Shown one piece after another: positions 1 to 12,059 of a DNA stretch of 64,000 bases. The notes under the pieces were generated by a model that saw only the letters and a list, made by a program, of their open reading frames with translations, ran no database searches and was not told where the DNA came from. Location: the NCBI GenBank assembly GCA_022606425.2, contig JAHDVF020001018.1:496001-560000 (forward strand), given 5' to 3'. The DNA is from Lepidostoma basale. Taxonomy: Eukaryota > Arthropoda > Insecta > Trichoptera > Lepidostomatidae. The position numbers were made by a program, and so were the translations under genes. Every line of letters starts with the position of its first letter. Position 1 is the stretch's first letter.

Positions 1-210
1 ATCCACAAAGACGACAATTGTCGAAAATTGGACTCCACGATTGCGCTTCATTCGAGCTACCCGTGGCGCTCATATGCCCGAAATCATATTTAAACAATAA
101 TGGCATAAAATTATCTATTAAATAAAGCCAATATCACAGGCATTAACGTTATTTTAATGTGTTTTTTTTTTTTTAATATGTATTGTAAACCTCTAAAAAA
201 ACACCCTAAA

Positions 211-389
211 TATTTACTGGTTATAATAATAAAAATAATGTTTAAAAGAACTCATGTCAACGCCATAAGTTTGTCATTAGCTTAGTTAGTTTTAAGTCAT
301 TTAATGTATATTTTTTTATAAACTATTATACAATAAGTATATTTACTGGTTATAATAATAATAATAATAATGTTTAAAAGAACTCATGT
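211..389 (+). repeat. Direct repeat pair of about 50 nt
   Basis: TATTTACTGGTTATAATAAT and TGTTTAAAAGAACTCATGTC occur at 211-258 and 340-389. The second copy has one or two extra AAT units. No coding content is seen in 1-840. Confidence 0.8.
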
Positions 390-840
390 CATAAATAGTG
401 GTCAAGTTTGTCAAAATATTTATTTTTACTATTTACAATGAACTTCAAGGAATTTCAATTCCTCATTTTTTTTTCTTAGTTATAGCGTTTCTTCTTTTAA
501 CTTCAATGAATCCCACGCGGAATATATTTGCCGTGTTGTCAATGGGACCTCCACGACTCTCGACTCCCAAGGGGCGGTAATACGTCACAATGGAAAGGCT
601 AATATTAAAAAAAAACGCATAACTCGACGACTTTTGAGAATTTTCACATAATACCTTATACGTCTACATGTTCTACTCGAGTTTTCAAGAAACGTATCCT
701 TTAGTAACGAGTACTTTTGCTTCAATTTAAATAATTATTATTTCCTTATTGAAGTGTATTTCCACGTGCCAGCCTGAAGTCAAAAGCTTTTTCAGTCTAA
801 ATTAGATGTTTATTGTTATGATGTTTGATGCTTTTATGAA

Positions 841-1290
841 ATGGATACTGGTTACTTAACAATATATTTTAAAATCAAAAACATATTTGATAATGGGGTT
901 CTGGTCCCAACCCTTATGTACGGAAGCGAAGCATGGGTCTGGCAGAAGAAGGATGCGGTAGAGATGAGGTCCCTTATACGTATGTGTGGTAGAATGATGT
1001 ACGACATAATTTCAAATGCTGATATAAGAAAGGAATGCAGGGCGGAAGAAGATATTATGAATAAAATTATGAAAGGATCACTGCATTGGTTCGGACGTAT
1101 GGAGCGCAAGGATGGAGAAAGAATGGTAAATACGTTGGTCATGTAAGAAGTCGGATGAATCGACTTGCGTGTATGACTCGTTGTATGAAATTGTAGAAAT
1201 ATAGAGAGGTGTGTCAGGATAGAGTAGTGTGGCGGTTTATTCTCTCTGCCTACTCCTGCGGTGAAACGTCGTGACGGTTTGTTGTTGTTG
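841..1290 (+). pseudogene. RTE-like LINE fragment, family A
   Basis: The frame carries the post-reverse-transcriptase region typical of this LINE: LMYGSEAWVWQKKD, AVEMRSLIRMCG, and MKGSLHWFGRMERKDG. After 1146 the frame is broken, but the 3' end (GTGTGGCGG, then TCTCTCTGCCTAC) is recognisable. 5' truncated and decayed. Confidence 0.85.
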
Positions 1291-1564
1291 TTATTGAATA
1301 ATACTACAAAAAATCTAATGCTGTTACTCGTATTATCAATTGTTACAAAAATGTTTAAAAAAATAACGTCATACTAATAGAATATTTAGAATTTTAATTG
1401 TTTCTATTATAATTAAACATTAAAAAAATTTCATGAATACCAATTTACATTCATTGTTAAATTAAAACATAATTGAAGATTTTTGCACTGTGAAGATATG
1501 AGAACCATTCGAATCAAATCTGTAAGCAATTTAATATCGTGTTGTGAATAAACAATGTTAATAT

Positions 1565-1737
1565 GAATGAAAACGTCTGTTTACTAGAAGTTTTATAATA
1601 GTTTATAGGAACAACATATTTTGCTTTTCCAAGGCATTATCAAATGTTGAAAATGCCTTAAAAAAGCAAAACATGTCATTCCCATAAACTATTATAAAAC
1701 TTCTAGAAAACGGACGTTTTCATTCGTACTTGTTATT
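1565..1737. repeat. Foldback element, family P
   Basis: Arms carry AATGAAAACGTC-GTTT, CTAGAAGTTTTATAATA and a central pair AAGGCATTATC / AATGCCTTA with CAAAACATGTCATT. The same family recurs at 4285, 20510, 33826, 37005, 41805, 42287, 50405, 50775 and 53485. Confidence 0.82.
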
Positions 1738-1799
1738 GATATATAGTTTTACATCGTTATATTTTCATACGTTTTAATTATTAATATGTAGTTTTACAT

Positions 1800-2172
1800 C
1801 ATTATAATTATTAAATACAAGAAGTGAATGCGGTGCGAATGATGGTGTTATGAACAAAATAATGAAAGGATCATTAAGATGGTTTGGACACGTGGAAAGA
1901 ATGAATGAAGAAAGAATGTTAAAAAAAAGTTTATGTTAACGATGTAAATGGAACAAGAAATAGAGGAAGGTCGAGGAAAATGTGGCACGATAAAATTAAT
2001 CATATGTTGAATGTCAGCCATGTGAGGAATCAGAGAAATCGACGCTCGTGCATGACACGATGTAAGAATGTTAAGGAAGTGAGAGAAAAATGTCAGGAAA
2101 GAAAAGTGTGGCAGGCCATTCTTTCTGCCTACCCCTTTGGAGATATGGCGTGATGGTTAGTTAGTTAGTTAC
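1800..2172 (+). pseudogene. RTE-like LINE 3' fragment, family A
   Basis: Nucleotide match to the copies at 32637-33415 and 6180-6515, from the codons for SECGAND through the 3' end, finishing in a GTTAGTTAGTTA tail. Frameshifted in a poly-A run near 1920. Confidence 0.85.
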
Positions 2173-2747
2173 ATCATTATTCAGGAAGCAATTTTCAAAA
2201 TTTTTATTCACAATAAAAGTGAAGGTAAATAGTGAAAAAGAAAAAAATACTTTTGAAAGATTGAGAAGAAATTTCCAATCATGAATTGTATGATTATGAT
2301 TTCTAATGGACGCCGTGGATAGAATAAAAAGGTTCATTCATTTACCCAAACGGAGCATAAAAAAGATTGATACGTACGTATTACTAAGGTACCCACAATG
2401 GTCCATGAAAAATAATGAAATTCTTTGTTTTCTATTGCAAACCGTTTCTTAATATACGGACCCATTATTTGAGAAGAAGTTCCCTAATGCGGTCATTCCA
2501 CCGATACATCACGCGCTGAATTAAGGACGATGGGAGAAAAATGAAAATATTATAAGGGTTCACTGTCCCCTGAAATCTGAGAATAAATTGCTAAGATTTA
2601 CTTCCGCGAGGGTCCGCATATATTGGGGGTAGCCCATTATTTAATACATTAACCTCACATAATGCTGTACATAATGCTATGTAATAACGACACAGTTTCC
2701 CGGAATTTCCCGCAATTACGTGCGTTAGGTATACAAAAATCTTATAT

Positions 2748-2940
2748 AATGTTTTTTGTGAATGTATACTTATACTTGTATACGAATACTGGATTTTACC
2801 CATGGTGGGTGATTAATTCATGAAATTTAATTGTATCTCAATAGAGACGAAGATGCAAACTGGAAACTGAGTTATTCAGTATTCCGGTGAAATCCAGTAT
2901 TCGTATACAAGTGTAAGTATACATTCACAAAAAATATTGT
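2748..2940. repeat. Inverted repeat pair
   Basis: Arms at about 2748-2805 and 2886-2940 match in reverse complement (TGTATACGAATACTGGATTT and its complement). The left end of the 2832-3375 MITE sits in the loop, so one element has inserted into the other. A partial match lies at 9888-9930. Confidence 0.7.
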
Positions 2941-3375
2941 AATCATGCTGGTCAATTCTTTGGAATATACATAGGAGTGACATCTCCAGGCGGCTTCTAA
3001 CAATGCGCTAATGGCGACAGCCTTCACATTGTGTTAATAAAGTAGTTCTGCTAAATGCTAAAAATTAATCTCCATAGATGGCGTTAGTGTGTGGATTATA
3101 TAGATTAATCTTAAAAAGATTAACATATGTAATCAAAATCTACATAGATAGCGTATTGAAACTGACATGTGAAGCTAAGCATAGATTTGTAACATATATA
3201 CAACCTCCAAAAATTTGTCTTACATGGTTATAAAGAAATATGTGGAATGGGGAATATTGTAATTACATTAAGCGTGCGCTTAACCCAACCAATGACAGGT
3301 CAGAAGTCCTGTAAACACCTTGATCAACCATATTCAGTTTCCAGTTTGCATCTTCGTCTCTATTGAGATACAATT
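2832..3375. mobile_element. MITE with about 45-bp terminal inverted repeats
   Basis: TTAATTGTATCTCAATAGAG at 2830 and its reverse complement at 3356-3375, each extending to a GACGAAGATGCAAACTGGAA block. Related copies at 9622-9900 (one end) and 48059-48430 (both ends). Inside are dispersed GCGCCATCTAT-type motifs. Confidence 0.78.
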
Positions 3376-3479
3376 AATTTTCTTATATTATATAATGTAT
3401 TGATATTCGCAGACTCCAAAGAATTTTATTATACTCTTGCAGGAAGCGATAAATTTGTGATATTATATAATATCTTAAC

Positions 3480-3605
3480 GAATTAAATGGAACTATAAAA
3501 AGAGGAAGACCAAGGAAAACGTGGTACGATCAAATAAATCAAATATTTAATGTCGGCCACGTAAGGAGTCGTCACGTGCGAACATGACTTCTTTTCCGAT
3601 CTCAA
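3480..3605 (+). pseudogene. RTE-like LINE internal scrap, family A
   Basis: About 120 nt matching the NGTRNRGRPRKTWHDQINQ region of better copies. Both ends are lost. Confidence 0.75.
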
Positions 3606-4284
3606 TCTAATGATTGGTCTGCAGCAAGGCGACGCATCTCCTCTTCCACTCCGTGGCAATTTTTTAATAATAATGCTTATGAACGGAATTATAAAAAGTA
3701 TGTATTTTTTTTAAATATTTTCATTATGAACAAAATGAAATTTAATAAATTATATATTTTTTTTAGTTTCCTCGTTACATCCTACATATATCGCTATTTC
3801 CGTGATCGTAATAACCGAGATCGACTTATATGCTTTTCTGCACTTGATTGATTTCACTAATGGCTAAATTGATATTTTTCATTTTACGTAATATATAATA
3901 CACGGAAGACTGATGCTGTCTCAAAATTTCATAAAGTACGGTAAGTACCCCCTCAACTAGATATCAACAATTTTTTTAAGAATCGACCCTTTCAAGATTG
4001 TAATTTCATTTTTATTTTTTAAGAACTAAATGAAGAAGGCAGCGGAAAACCATTCCAGTAACACACTTCTTAGGAAATCACTGTGGCGAGAAAGCATCGA
4101 TATTTAATATACGAGGGCTGTTTTTTAAGTGAAGACCGTTTGAAAATAAAAAGCAAACGAAACAAATTTTGATCAAATGTATAAATAATTATTTGTTAAA
4201 AATCCATAAAGTTAATATCAATTTTCGTTAATTACCATATTCTCTCCATTTACTAGTGTATTTCAACAACAACGAGCTGAAATT

Positions 4285-4405
4285 TCGTCACATTTGATGC
4301 CTTAGAAGGGCGAAACATGTCATTCCCATAAAATATAATAAAACTTCTAAAAAACTGACGTTTTCATTCGTATTAATTATTTAATATGGAGTTTTATATG
4401 ATTTT
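4285..4405. repeat. Family P foldback, one arm
   Basis: GATGCCTTAGAAGGGCGAAA, CATGTCATTCCCATAAAATA and TTTCATTCGTATTAATTATT. Left arm missing. Confidence 0.78.
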
Positions 4406-5192
4406 TCAAGAAACAATAAATAAGAATAATCTTTAATTACTTTTTTATAATTCAGTAACCAATAGTTCACTTTTTTTAACGTATTAACGAAGAGCATTCA
4501 TATACTCGTACGTAGGTACTAACATTTTCTCCTTTTCCTACCATTCGCCGATTTTTCATGTATAAAGTAACTACCTCTGTACAAACGCAAGCTTGCACGA
4601 AACTTTTACCTTACACACCTGTTAGTGATGCGAAGTGTAAAGAACGTAATTACTAAATTCGTATTGAAAATTCTACGAGAATCGAGAACGAGAGAATTCT
4701 GTTAATGATGTAACAAAACAGCGGAGAATTATGATCCATAAACCACAACTGTTATCCTTGCTGACATTTAACTAATACAATAAGGACAGCGTGGTCTATA
4801 TATCATTATAAGTGACAAGACATAAAAAATAATGATCGCAAACAAAAGTTACACTTGCACTCTGTTTGTTTACAGGGAAAGAGAGTTCAGAATGTTAGCC
4901 AAGAAAACAAAGCGTGAAAAATATTATGTATCTGTATATTATCGTCATTTTGATTTTTTTATTTAATTTACTATTTATCGGTACCCAAAAGTGACATTAT
5001 GAATATTTATTTTGTTGGTATACAAACAAAGCGGATAATGTACGAGTATAGTTGTAATAAGTAACAAAACACATATACTCGCATCTTATTAGCAACGAAC
5101 AAACTGGATAAGCTATCATTGCGTAGATTTTCACTGTTGGCAGCAATATGTTTTGTGTGATTTTGGGTAACAACGTGTGATTTCTCCTTCTC

Positions 5193-5231
5193 GACCGATG
5201 TTTCGAAGATCATTGCAGTCTCCATCTTCAG
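5193..5231 (-). ncRNA. Hammerhead-like motif in a foldback
   Basis: CTGAAGA, extra T, stem II GGAG/CTTC, GAAAC, a loop ATCG, GTC. A broken partner core lies at about 5270-5283 (CTGAAGATGG) in the facing arm; the pair makes an inverted repeat from 5172 to 5322. Confidence 0.48.
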
Positions 5232-5395
5232 GGTAATGTGGTGGTGGTAATGAATAATAAAGATACCACCACCCTGAAGATGGACAGTCGAGAAGAAGAA
5301 ATCACACGTTGTTATCCAAAATCACAAAAAACATATTGAAAACTGTTAATTTAAATAACTTTGTTTTTGTATCACAATTGTATTTTATTTCACGC

Positions 5396-5431
5396 GACAG
5401 CTGTTTCATCAACCTATGTTGACATCATCAG
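5396..5431 (-). ncRNA. Hammerhead-like motif, third family
   Basis: Minus strand: ACGC/GCGT stem I (4 bp), CTGATGA, extra T, stem II GTCAAC/GTTGAT (6 pairs with one G-T), GAAAC, AGCT, GTC. Stem III would be the palindrome ACAGCTGT. Relatives are at 19835, 19899, 38657, 38727 and 57950. Confidence 0.55.
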
Positions 5432-5989
5432 GCGTTACAATAATATATCAAATGTCAAATTTTCGTGATTTTTCGAATCTTTATATAAAATTTACAAAAT
5501 TACAGTTTTAAAATGTAAAGGTATCATAGTGTTTCGGCCAAAACAATGCATTTTCAAAACATATTGGATAAGCTGGATCATAAGGTAACCGGGCCTACTT
5601 ATTATCATCGCGGAGGGATTAGCTGGGGGCAAAAACTGCAGAGGTCGCCTTAGAGACCCCAATATGGATCAAGAAAATACTGGTTGAAACAAAACTGAGT
5701 GGAACGAACGATTGGAGGCTTGTTGCAGACCAATCCTCAAGATTGTAACCGTAAAGAAAACAATTCAATTAGATGTGCACACCAAGTTTGTAATACTTAC
5801 AGTGCAATTGTTATTCACCACCCTTCATTGTAAACAACTGTCAGGTAAAATAAGATATAAGCATAAGATAAAGAAACGTACAAAAATCAAGTGCAAAAAG
5901 GCAAAAGCAGAATATAAAAAAGATATATTCAAATCAGGTCACATAAGATAATAGAATGGTACAAATAAAAATACAGATCAAATAAAGAA

Positions 5990-6075
5990 CTAAAAACTAA
6001 CCACCACGCGATTTCCCCGGAGGGGTAGGAAGGGAAGACGACCGCCACACTGTTATTTCCTGGCATAACTTTTGT
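5990..6075 (-). pseudogene. RTE-like LINE 3' tip, family A
   Basis: Minus-strand 3' end with the conserved GTGTGGCGG, CCTACCCCTCCGGGG and a short TTAG tail. It is truncated just inside the 3' end. Confidence 0.7.
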
Positions 6076-6179
6076 AAATGAAAATGCATATCAAGTAAAA
6101 TTATTTTAATATATGTCAATGGCATGATTCGCCTTGCCAAATGATAGATGCATCTCTCTTAAAATATAATAAAACTTCC

Positions 6180-6515
6180 GAAAAAATATAGAGTATCGAA
6201 TGAAAATATAAGAAGTGAATGCGGTGCGAATGATGGTGTTATGAACAAATTGGACATATGGAAAGAATGAGTGAAGAAAGAATGGTAAAAAAAAAACTAT
6301 GTTAACGATGTAAATGGAACCAGAATTAGAGAAAGATCGAGGAAAACGTGGCACGATCAAATAAATCAAATATTGAATGTCGGCCACGTGAGGAGTCAGA
6401 GAAATCGACGCGCGTGTATGACACGAAGCGAGAGAAATATGTCAGGAAAGAAAAGTGTGGCAGTCCATTATTTCTGTCTACCCCTTCGGGGAGATGGCGT
6501 GATGCTTAGTTAGTT
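6180..6515 (+). pseudogene. RTE-like LINE 3' fragment, family A, with internal deletion
   Basis: It begins at the codons for YSIEYRMKI-like sequence and loses about 50 nt between the MNK and the GHMERM region (near 6248). It ends in GCGTGATG and a TTAG-repeat tail. Confidence 0.82.
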
Positions 6516-7139
6516 AGTTACAACATGATCAATGGGGTAGTATATTTTTCAGAATGAACCGTTCGAAACAATTGAACAGTATAAAATAGAACACAAACAA
6601 AATTTTCTTTAAATTATAGTGTGTGTGGTAACCACACAATACATGTTGTATTGAAATAATACATTTCTCCAGTTTTCTAAGATAGTTCTCCATCATTTTT
6701 TCCTAGAATATTTCCACCTCTGCGTAAATCTTACATGAAAGTATTACAACCTTTGAACACTAGCACACTGGTTGTTTGTTACCTTTCCTCTCTGGTTTTA
6801 TCACCGATCGTAAATCCTCACTATAGGGTGTGCGCCTCTAGTTATCATACACTCCCACTTCTACTCACTTCTAAGTAGGGAGTTCAATCCCGGGAATATG
6901 CTCCCGTAAATTAAGCCCGAGATTACGGCTTATGAAACCCTTAAGAATTACGATTTTTTTTTTGTTTGTTATATCATCGCAAAAACATAATTATTGTTTG
7001 GATAATCCATTTTTGTCGGAAACACTTTTATATCATACTACAACTTTATAAACAGTTTTATTGGAAGCACGGTAATATCACAACTTAATTTCTAAGCATT
7101 ATTACTAAAGCGCTTGGCCCGGACATTGAAATAAAATAA

Positions 7140-7680
7140 AGAACTGAAGTTGCACGAGCTGCATTTAAAAAAGATGAGAACCTTCTTTTTCAACGATAAT
7201 CTTAACCTGAAACTCCGACAAGGCATGATTAAATGTTATATATGGTCTGTTCTACTATATGGTTGTTAAACCTGAAAGTAAATGTAATGAACCGGTTGGA
7301 GGCGTTTGAGTTGTGGATATACGGCAGAATTCTCCGTATACCGTGGACCGATACGGTCAGTAATGCAGACGTACCACAGAGAATACGTACCAGAGCTAAT
7401 AGAGAGCTGTTGTTGAGTGTGAAAGTTATAAAGGTCTCATATTTGGGTCATGTGCTAAGGGGAGAAAAATACCACCTCCTTAGACTGATATTAATGGGTA
7501 AAGTGGAGGGACGTGGGAGAGTTTGTAGAAAGCAGTTGTCCTGGCTGCAGAACATAAAAATATAGACAGGAATGTCAAGAATTCAGAACCTGTTCCAAGT
7601 GGCGCAGGACATAGATGCCTTTGCTACAGTGATCGCCAACGTTAAGGAGACCTAACACGGCACCGAAAGAAGAAAAGAAA
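7140..7680 (+). pseudogene. RTE-like LINE fragment, family C
   Basis: A different LINE family, with MNRLEAFELWIYGRILRIPW, VSYLGHVLRGEKYHLL and LMGKVEGRGR, then a 3' end CCTAACACGGCACC followed by an AAGAAG-rich tail. The frame is interrupted at the VLLYG*KPES region. Confidence 0.85.
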
Positions 7681-8024
7681 GAAGAATTTCTATGATATTG
7701 TTTCGAGAGGTGCTTTGTCAGCCGATGCTGTCATCATCGGGTGTTATTATTGGGTAGTATTAATTATTGGTATTGTTTTATTGCCAAATATAAGTTGTTA
7801 ATAAAAACCTTCTATGACTGATTAATGGAAAGAGTAGACGTTTTAAAGTAAAATTTCACAGCAATATTTTTTAATCTACAATTTTTGGTGTTTCTTAATA
7901 ATCTTTAAATAATAAGAGAATTTTAAACTCTGGTAGGAAGCCATTACTTGGTGGTTTGACATATTTAAAAAAAAATAAACACTCACTTAGTATCATAAAA
8001 ACCATTTTATATAGCTAGTAACGC

Positions 8025-8057
8025 CAGCCGGTTTCACTTTGTAGCGAGCTTCATCAG
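8025..8057 (-). ncRNA. Decayed hammerhead-like motif
   Basis: CTGATGA, extra A, GCTCGC, then a damaged second strand, GAAAC, CGGC. Two arms of CTATACACAAAC lie beside it (8064-8100). Confidence 0.35.
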
Positions 8058-8154
8058 GGCTATACACAAACTGTTATAAATAGTTTGTGTACAGCCCTAA
8101 TGAATGATTTTAAAGAAAATTTATATATTAAACGCAATTCTAAACAAAATGACG

Positions 8155-8350
8155 ACTTTCGTGGCTGAGTGGTAAGTGCATTGACTGCCACCCTCAAGGT
8201 TCCGGGTTCGATTCCCGGCGAGGGCAGTGTGATTGTCACACTGTATTTGGTCTGGTGTAGAATTCACGTGACAATAAAATGGCGATAGATTAGCTACCTA
8301 CCACATGTCACGAGAATCACTAAGATAGCTATAATACCATTTACATCGAT
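8155..8350 (+). mobile_element. tRNA-derived SINE, head and body
   Basis: The head carries an RNA polymerase III A box (TGGCTGAGTGG) and B box (GGTTCGATTCC) in correct order and spacing for a tRNA. The body GTGTGATTGTCACACTG, AGAATTCACGTGACAATAAA is shared by all copies. The 3' end is missing. It is a SINE, not a tRNA gene: the acceptor arm cannot form. Confidence 0.88.
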
Positions 8351-8429
8351 TTGGCTCATACTGATTCAACAATAAAAAATATTGAAATAAAAATAAATAA
8401 ATAAATGAAAATAAGAAATATACATATTA

Positions 8430-8592
8430 ATAGTTGGTAGAAGGCAGTTGTCCTGGCTGCAGAACATAAAAAATTTAGCAGAAATGACCAGAGTCCAAAA
8501 CCTGTTCCGAGTGGCGCAGGACAGAGATGCCTTTGCTGCAATGATCGCCAACATTACGGGGACCTGACTCGGCACCGGAAGAAGGAGAATTA
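8430..8592 (+). pseudogene. RTE-like LINE 3' scrap, family C
   Basis: Matches the last 160 nt of the 7140-7680 copy (GCAGTTGTCCTGGCTGCAGA, then GACCTGACTCGGCACC and a GAAGAAGG tail). Confidence 0.82.
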
Positions 8593-8598
8593 ATAATT

Positions 8599-8772
8599 AA
8601 TGGCAGTGTGATTGTCACGTTGTTTTATTAGGTCTGGTGTAGAATTCACGTTCACGGCAGTTAAATGGTGATAGAAAAGCTACCTATCACATGTTATGAA
8701 AATCAATATAATAGGTAAGAACAAAACTGTATACAGTAATTAAGTTCATAGGACCTGTTATGTACAATTAAT
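8599..8772 (+). mobile_element. tRNA-derived SINE, 3' part
   Basis: Begins at GGCAGTGTGATTGTCAC and runs to the CCTGTTATGTACAA end. The tRNA-like head is missing. Confidence 0.82.
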
Positions 8773-8904
8773 AATAATGGTAACAATAATAATAAATAAT
8801 ATTAATAATAATAAAAATAATAATGTTCATATAATGAATTATTTTATCTCATCGAAATCCAATTATTTGTATTGCGCGTTTTGATAAATACAAAAAATAA
8901 ACTA

Positions 8905-9355
8905 ACTAACTAACCATCTCGCCGTCTCCCCGAAGGGGTAGGCAGAAAGAATGGACTGCCACACTTTTCTTTCCTGACATATTTCTCTCGCTTCCTCAAC
9001 ATTCATACATCGTGTAATGCACGCGCGTCGTTGCTTTGACTTCTCACATGACCGACATTCAATATTTGATTTATTTTCCTCGGTCTTCCTCTTTTTCTGG
9101 TTCCATTTACATCGTTAACATATACTTTTTTACCATTCTTTCTTCATTCATTCTTTCCATGTGTCCAAACCATCTTAATGATCCTTTCATTATTTTGTTC
9201 ATAACACCATCATTCGCACCGCATTCACTTATTATGTTTTCTTATTACACAGAGTATCCACACATTCGTCTAAGAGACCTCATTTCTACTGCATTTATTC
9301 TACTTGCATCCTTCTTTTGCCAGTTCCATGCTTCGCTTCTATACAAAAAATATGT
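8905..9355 (-). pseudogene. RTE-like LINE 3' fragment, family A
   Basis: Minus-strand copy from the GSEAW region to the (TTAG)n tail, which lies at the low-coordinate end. Small indels break the frame. Confidence 0.85.
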
Positions 9356-9621
9356 ATGTAAAATGAACGGTGAGTAATTAGAATCCCGGATTTATCCAAG
9401 CCAAGTATGCTTATATCGAGATTAGATTCCCTATTCATGAAGGGTCAATATTCATGTACTTAAGCACTTAGACCCTGTCCAATCTTTCATAATTAGAAAA
9501 TTTATGTCAATATTAAAATCGTGAGCGTATCATATCAGTTAACTGAGTCTGTTGAAAATAACTTTATTTATAGTATAAAGTTGTTTCATTGACCGTTCCG
9601 TTTTAAAACTAAAATAACTTA

Positions 9622-9910
9622 ATTGTATCTCAATAGAGACGGAGATCAAATTGGAAACAGAATATGGTGATCGAGGTGTTTACAGGACTTATGGCCTTTA
9701 TTGGTTGGGTTAACCGCATGCTTTATGTAATACAACATTCCCCATTCCACCCTTCTTACGACCACCATGTCTGACATTTTTTTGGAAGTTGTATATATGT
9801 TAATATGTAACACCAAACTTCACATGTTAGTTTCAATCTACACACTAGCGCCATCTATGAAGATTAGCCATCAATAAAATCCAGTATTCGTCTACAAGTA
9901 TTTGTATACT
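9622..9910. mobile_element. Partial MITE, same family as 2832-3375
   Basis: One terminal repeat (AATTGTATCTCAATAGAGAC) and the body with ACAGGACTTATGGCC and TTGGTTGGGTTAA. It then runs into the CCAGTATTCGT repeat also found at 2748-2805. Confidence 0.7.
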
Positions 9911-10619
9911 AAAATGTTACTAAAAAAAACGTTGTAATAAATGTGACTTGTGTGTATATTATACATTCAATTTAATAAATATTATTATAATTTAATATAA
10001 CAAAAAACTTACAGCGAGCATAAATAAATGAACAACAATAAATGAACAGGAACAACAACAACACCCTTTCATTTGATATATAAGTAAAAGTATTGCCTCA
10101 TTTTACACCGTGGAACGACGTCTGGCGTTCGAAATATTTGCGATAACTGTAAATAAGTGTTGTAAAAATAATACACGCGTTATTCAAATGTAAATCCACA
10201 ACAAGTGATAGCGAATATAAAATAAACTCTAAGGAATCGTCATTTTTTTACGAACAGTGTGATAATGCAAAATAGAGACAAAATTTCTCATTTGTATAAA
10301 CAAATATTAATTCTACATTTAAAATATTTCATTTTAAAAAATAAATTCTGAAAACAAAATATTTGCTTTGCTTTGAAGTATTTATTCAAATCAAAATATT
10401 CAACTATATATATATATATTTTTTTTTTTTCGAAAATCGTGTTTGTACTATTTTGATTTAACGATAAAAATCAAATATCTATGTTTTTTTTTTATCGAAT
10501 GTGAAATTAAGCATTTCACAACTCAATCGACAGTACATATATATTTAAATGAATTAATAGAGGGTAGGGGAGTAGGAGAGATGGTGAATTAATAGAGAAG
10601 GGGGAGTAAAGGGGATCCT
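9911..10619. other. AT-rich sequence, no gene seen
   Basis: Low-complexity stretches only, including a TA run at 10398-10412 and T runs near 10425 and 10480. Confidence 0.6.
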
Positions 10620-10945
10620 ATTGACTCTTCGAGCGGTGCATGGCCATCACCGTGGTGATGGCCATGCTACGCTGGAGGATTGATCTGATCCCAAGTACCT
10701 ATCCACACCTCATCGACTTTGGTCTCCCTTGGAAACTATGCGAAATGTTAGAGATCGAGTGTGAATAACCTCGGTGGATAATATTGATGCATAGGCTAAC
10801 GTGGAAGGACACCTCGCCTACCCGCCTGGCAAGCGTGGCGTTGTAATGCCGACTACCCTCCGTATGACATGTCATACATGGAGAAGTATGGGTGAGACCT
10901 ATGTCCAGCAGTGGACGACAACGGCTGTTAAAGAAGAAGAAGGAG
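10620..10945 (+). pseudogene. LINE 3' fragment ending GETYVQQW with an internal palindrome
   Basis: The end reads MGETYVQQWTT then the AAGAAGAAG tail, as in family G. The upstream part differs from the other family G copies and contains a 30-nt hairpin at 10638-10667. It may be a separate subfamily. Confidence 0.65.
10638..10667. repeat. Perfect 14-bp hairpin
   Basis: GCATGGCCATCACC, GT, GGTGATGGCCATGC. GC-rich and perfect, inside a LINE 3' fragment. Confidence 0.85.
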
Positions 10946-11138
10946 AGATTCACATGTAATGTTACTAAAAATATAACACCTGGCGCCCCTGGAAATGACG
11001 CATAGTCGAACAAACCTTCCACCACAATACCAAGATAATGAGGAGAAATGAAACCTTAATATGAATATAAAGAAGAATAAATGAATTAATACAATAATGA
11101 CGACAATTTTAAAGCATTTAAATAAATGGAAAACTTAC

Positions 11139-11293
11139 CCCTATTACGGCGAATGATTCTCCGTATTATGCATTCACTGGAGATTCGAGCCGTGACCTCA
11201 GGACTGTGACGCAAGCGATCGACCTCTGCCTTCACATGCCTGCGTGGGCGCATTCCCCCAGAGACGACCGGTGATCCTTCGAATCGGAAGTTT
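11139..11293 (-). CDS. Candidate isolated exon
   Basis: A 155-nt open segment lies between acceptor ATTTTAG and a strong donor, GTAAGT. It enters in phase 2 and leaves in phase 1. It encodes an arginine-rich peptide including VSGGMRPRRHVKAEVDRL and SSECIIRRIIRRN. It is GC-rich against AT-rich flanks, like the exons of the gene at 22655-46953, and lies on the same strand. It may belong to that gene or to another. The intervening 11 kb did not yield a phase-matched link. Confidence 0.5.
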
Positions 11294-12059
11294 CTAAAAT
11301 CATTTAAAATTGACATAAATAGTCGTTAACCTTTCCTTTACTGTTCTAAAATTGTCCGCGTATTACGGTATTGTTTAAACACTACACAATTCTAAATGAG
11401 AGTTTGAAATCTGAAAAATGAAACATTCATTAAAAATTACTGCAAATTTTATCAATGTAATTCCAAAAAGCATTAAATATTAATGTTATTTCTAAACACG
11501 AGTCATTGGCAAAAGCTCATACAAAAAGCAAATAACCACTGGAAAATATCTATCTCTCTCGTGCTCGCGAATATTATAGTAGCGAGAGTACAGCTGACAC
11601 AGATTTGAGCAATGCATGTATATGTAGCGTGAGTAATACTTAAAGAGTGAGCAAGATGGTCACGTTCGACACGTTTGATTGTGTTACTGGAAAAAAATAC
11701 TTTTTCTAAATATTTCTGAAAGATGAAATTTAAAAACACGGTTCAGTTATGTGGAAGTCAACTTATACCCTGATATTATAAGATAATTAAGAACCTATGT
11801 TTTATTATTATGGCCGAGCCATAGATGGCTCCCTTCGCCTACCCGAAGCTGTTATGGGCGTAGCGGCGCCTTTCGTCAGCTTCACTTGTGCACTCCCTAG
11901 GCCCGTCCCCCGTCCACGCGGGACTTACGTTAAAAAAAAAAGTACGTATATTTGCAACAAAGGTAGACCCAGACCACATTTAAGCTACGCTAATCTCCCT
12001 CGATGTCCCGTCGTACACACATAGCAATATGTTTTATTATCAAAATTTGATTCACATCT
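11294..12059. other. No gene supported
   Basis: Short open frames on both strands without codon bias. 11797-12024 (ending at the LINE boundary) is GC-richer and holds CGTCCACGCGGGACTTACGT, possibly a repeat, but I cannot name it. Confidence 0.5.

Noticed and set aside
5007..5225. Minus-strand 72-codon gene
   Set aside because: It runs through a foldback repeat; its start lies in the repeat arm and the composition is not coding.
8155..8235. True tRNA gene
   Set aside because: A and B boxes are present, but the acceptor arm does not pair and the same body follows in seven copies; it is a SINE head.
10699..11025. Minus-strand 108-codon gene
   Set aside because: It is antisense to a LINE 3' fragment ending GETYVQQW on the plus strand.
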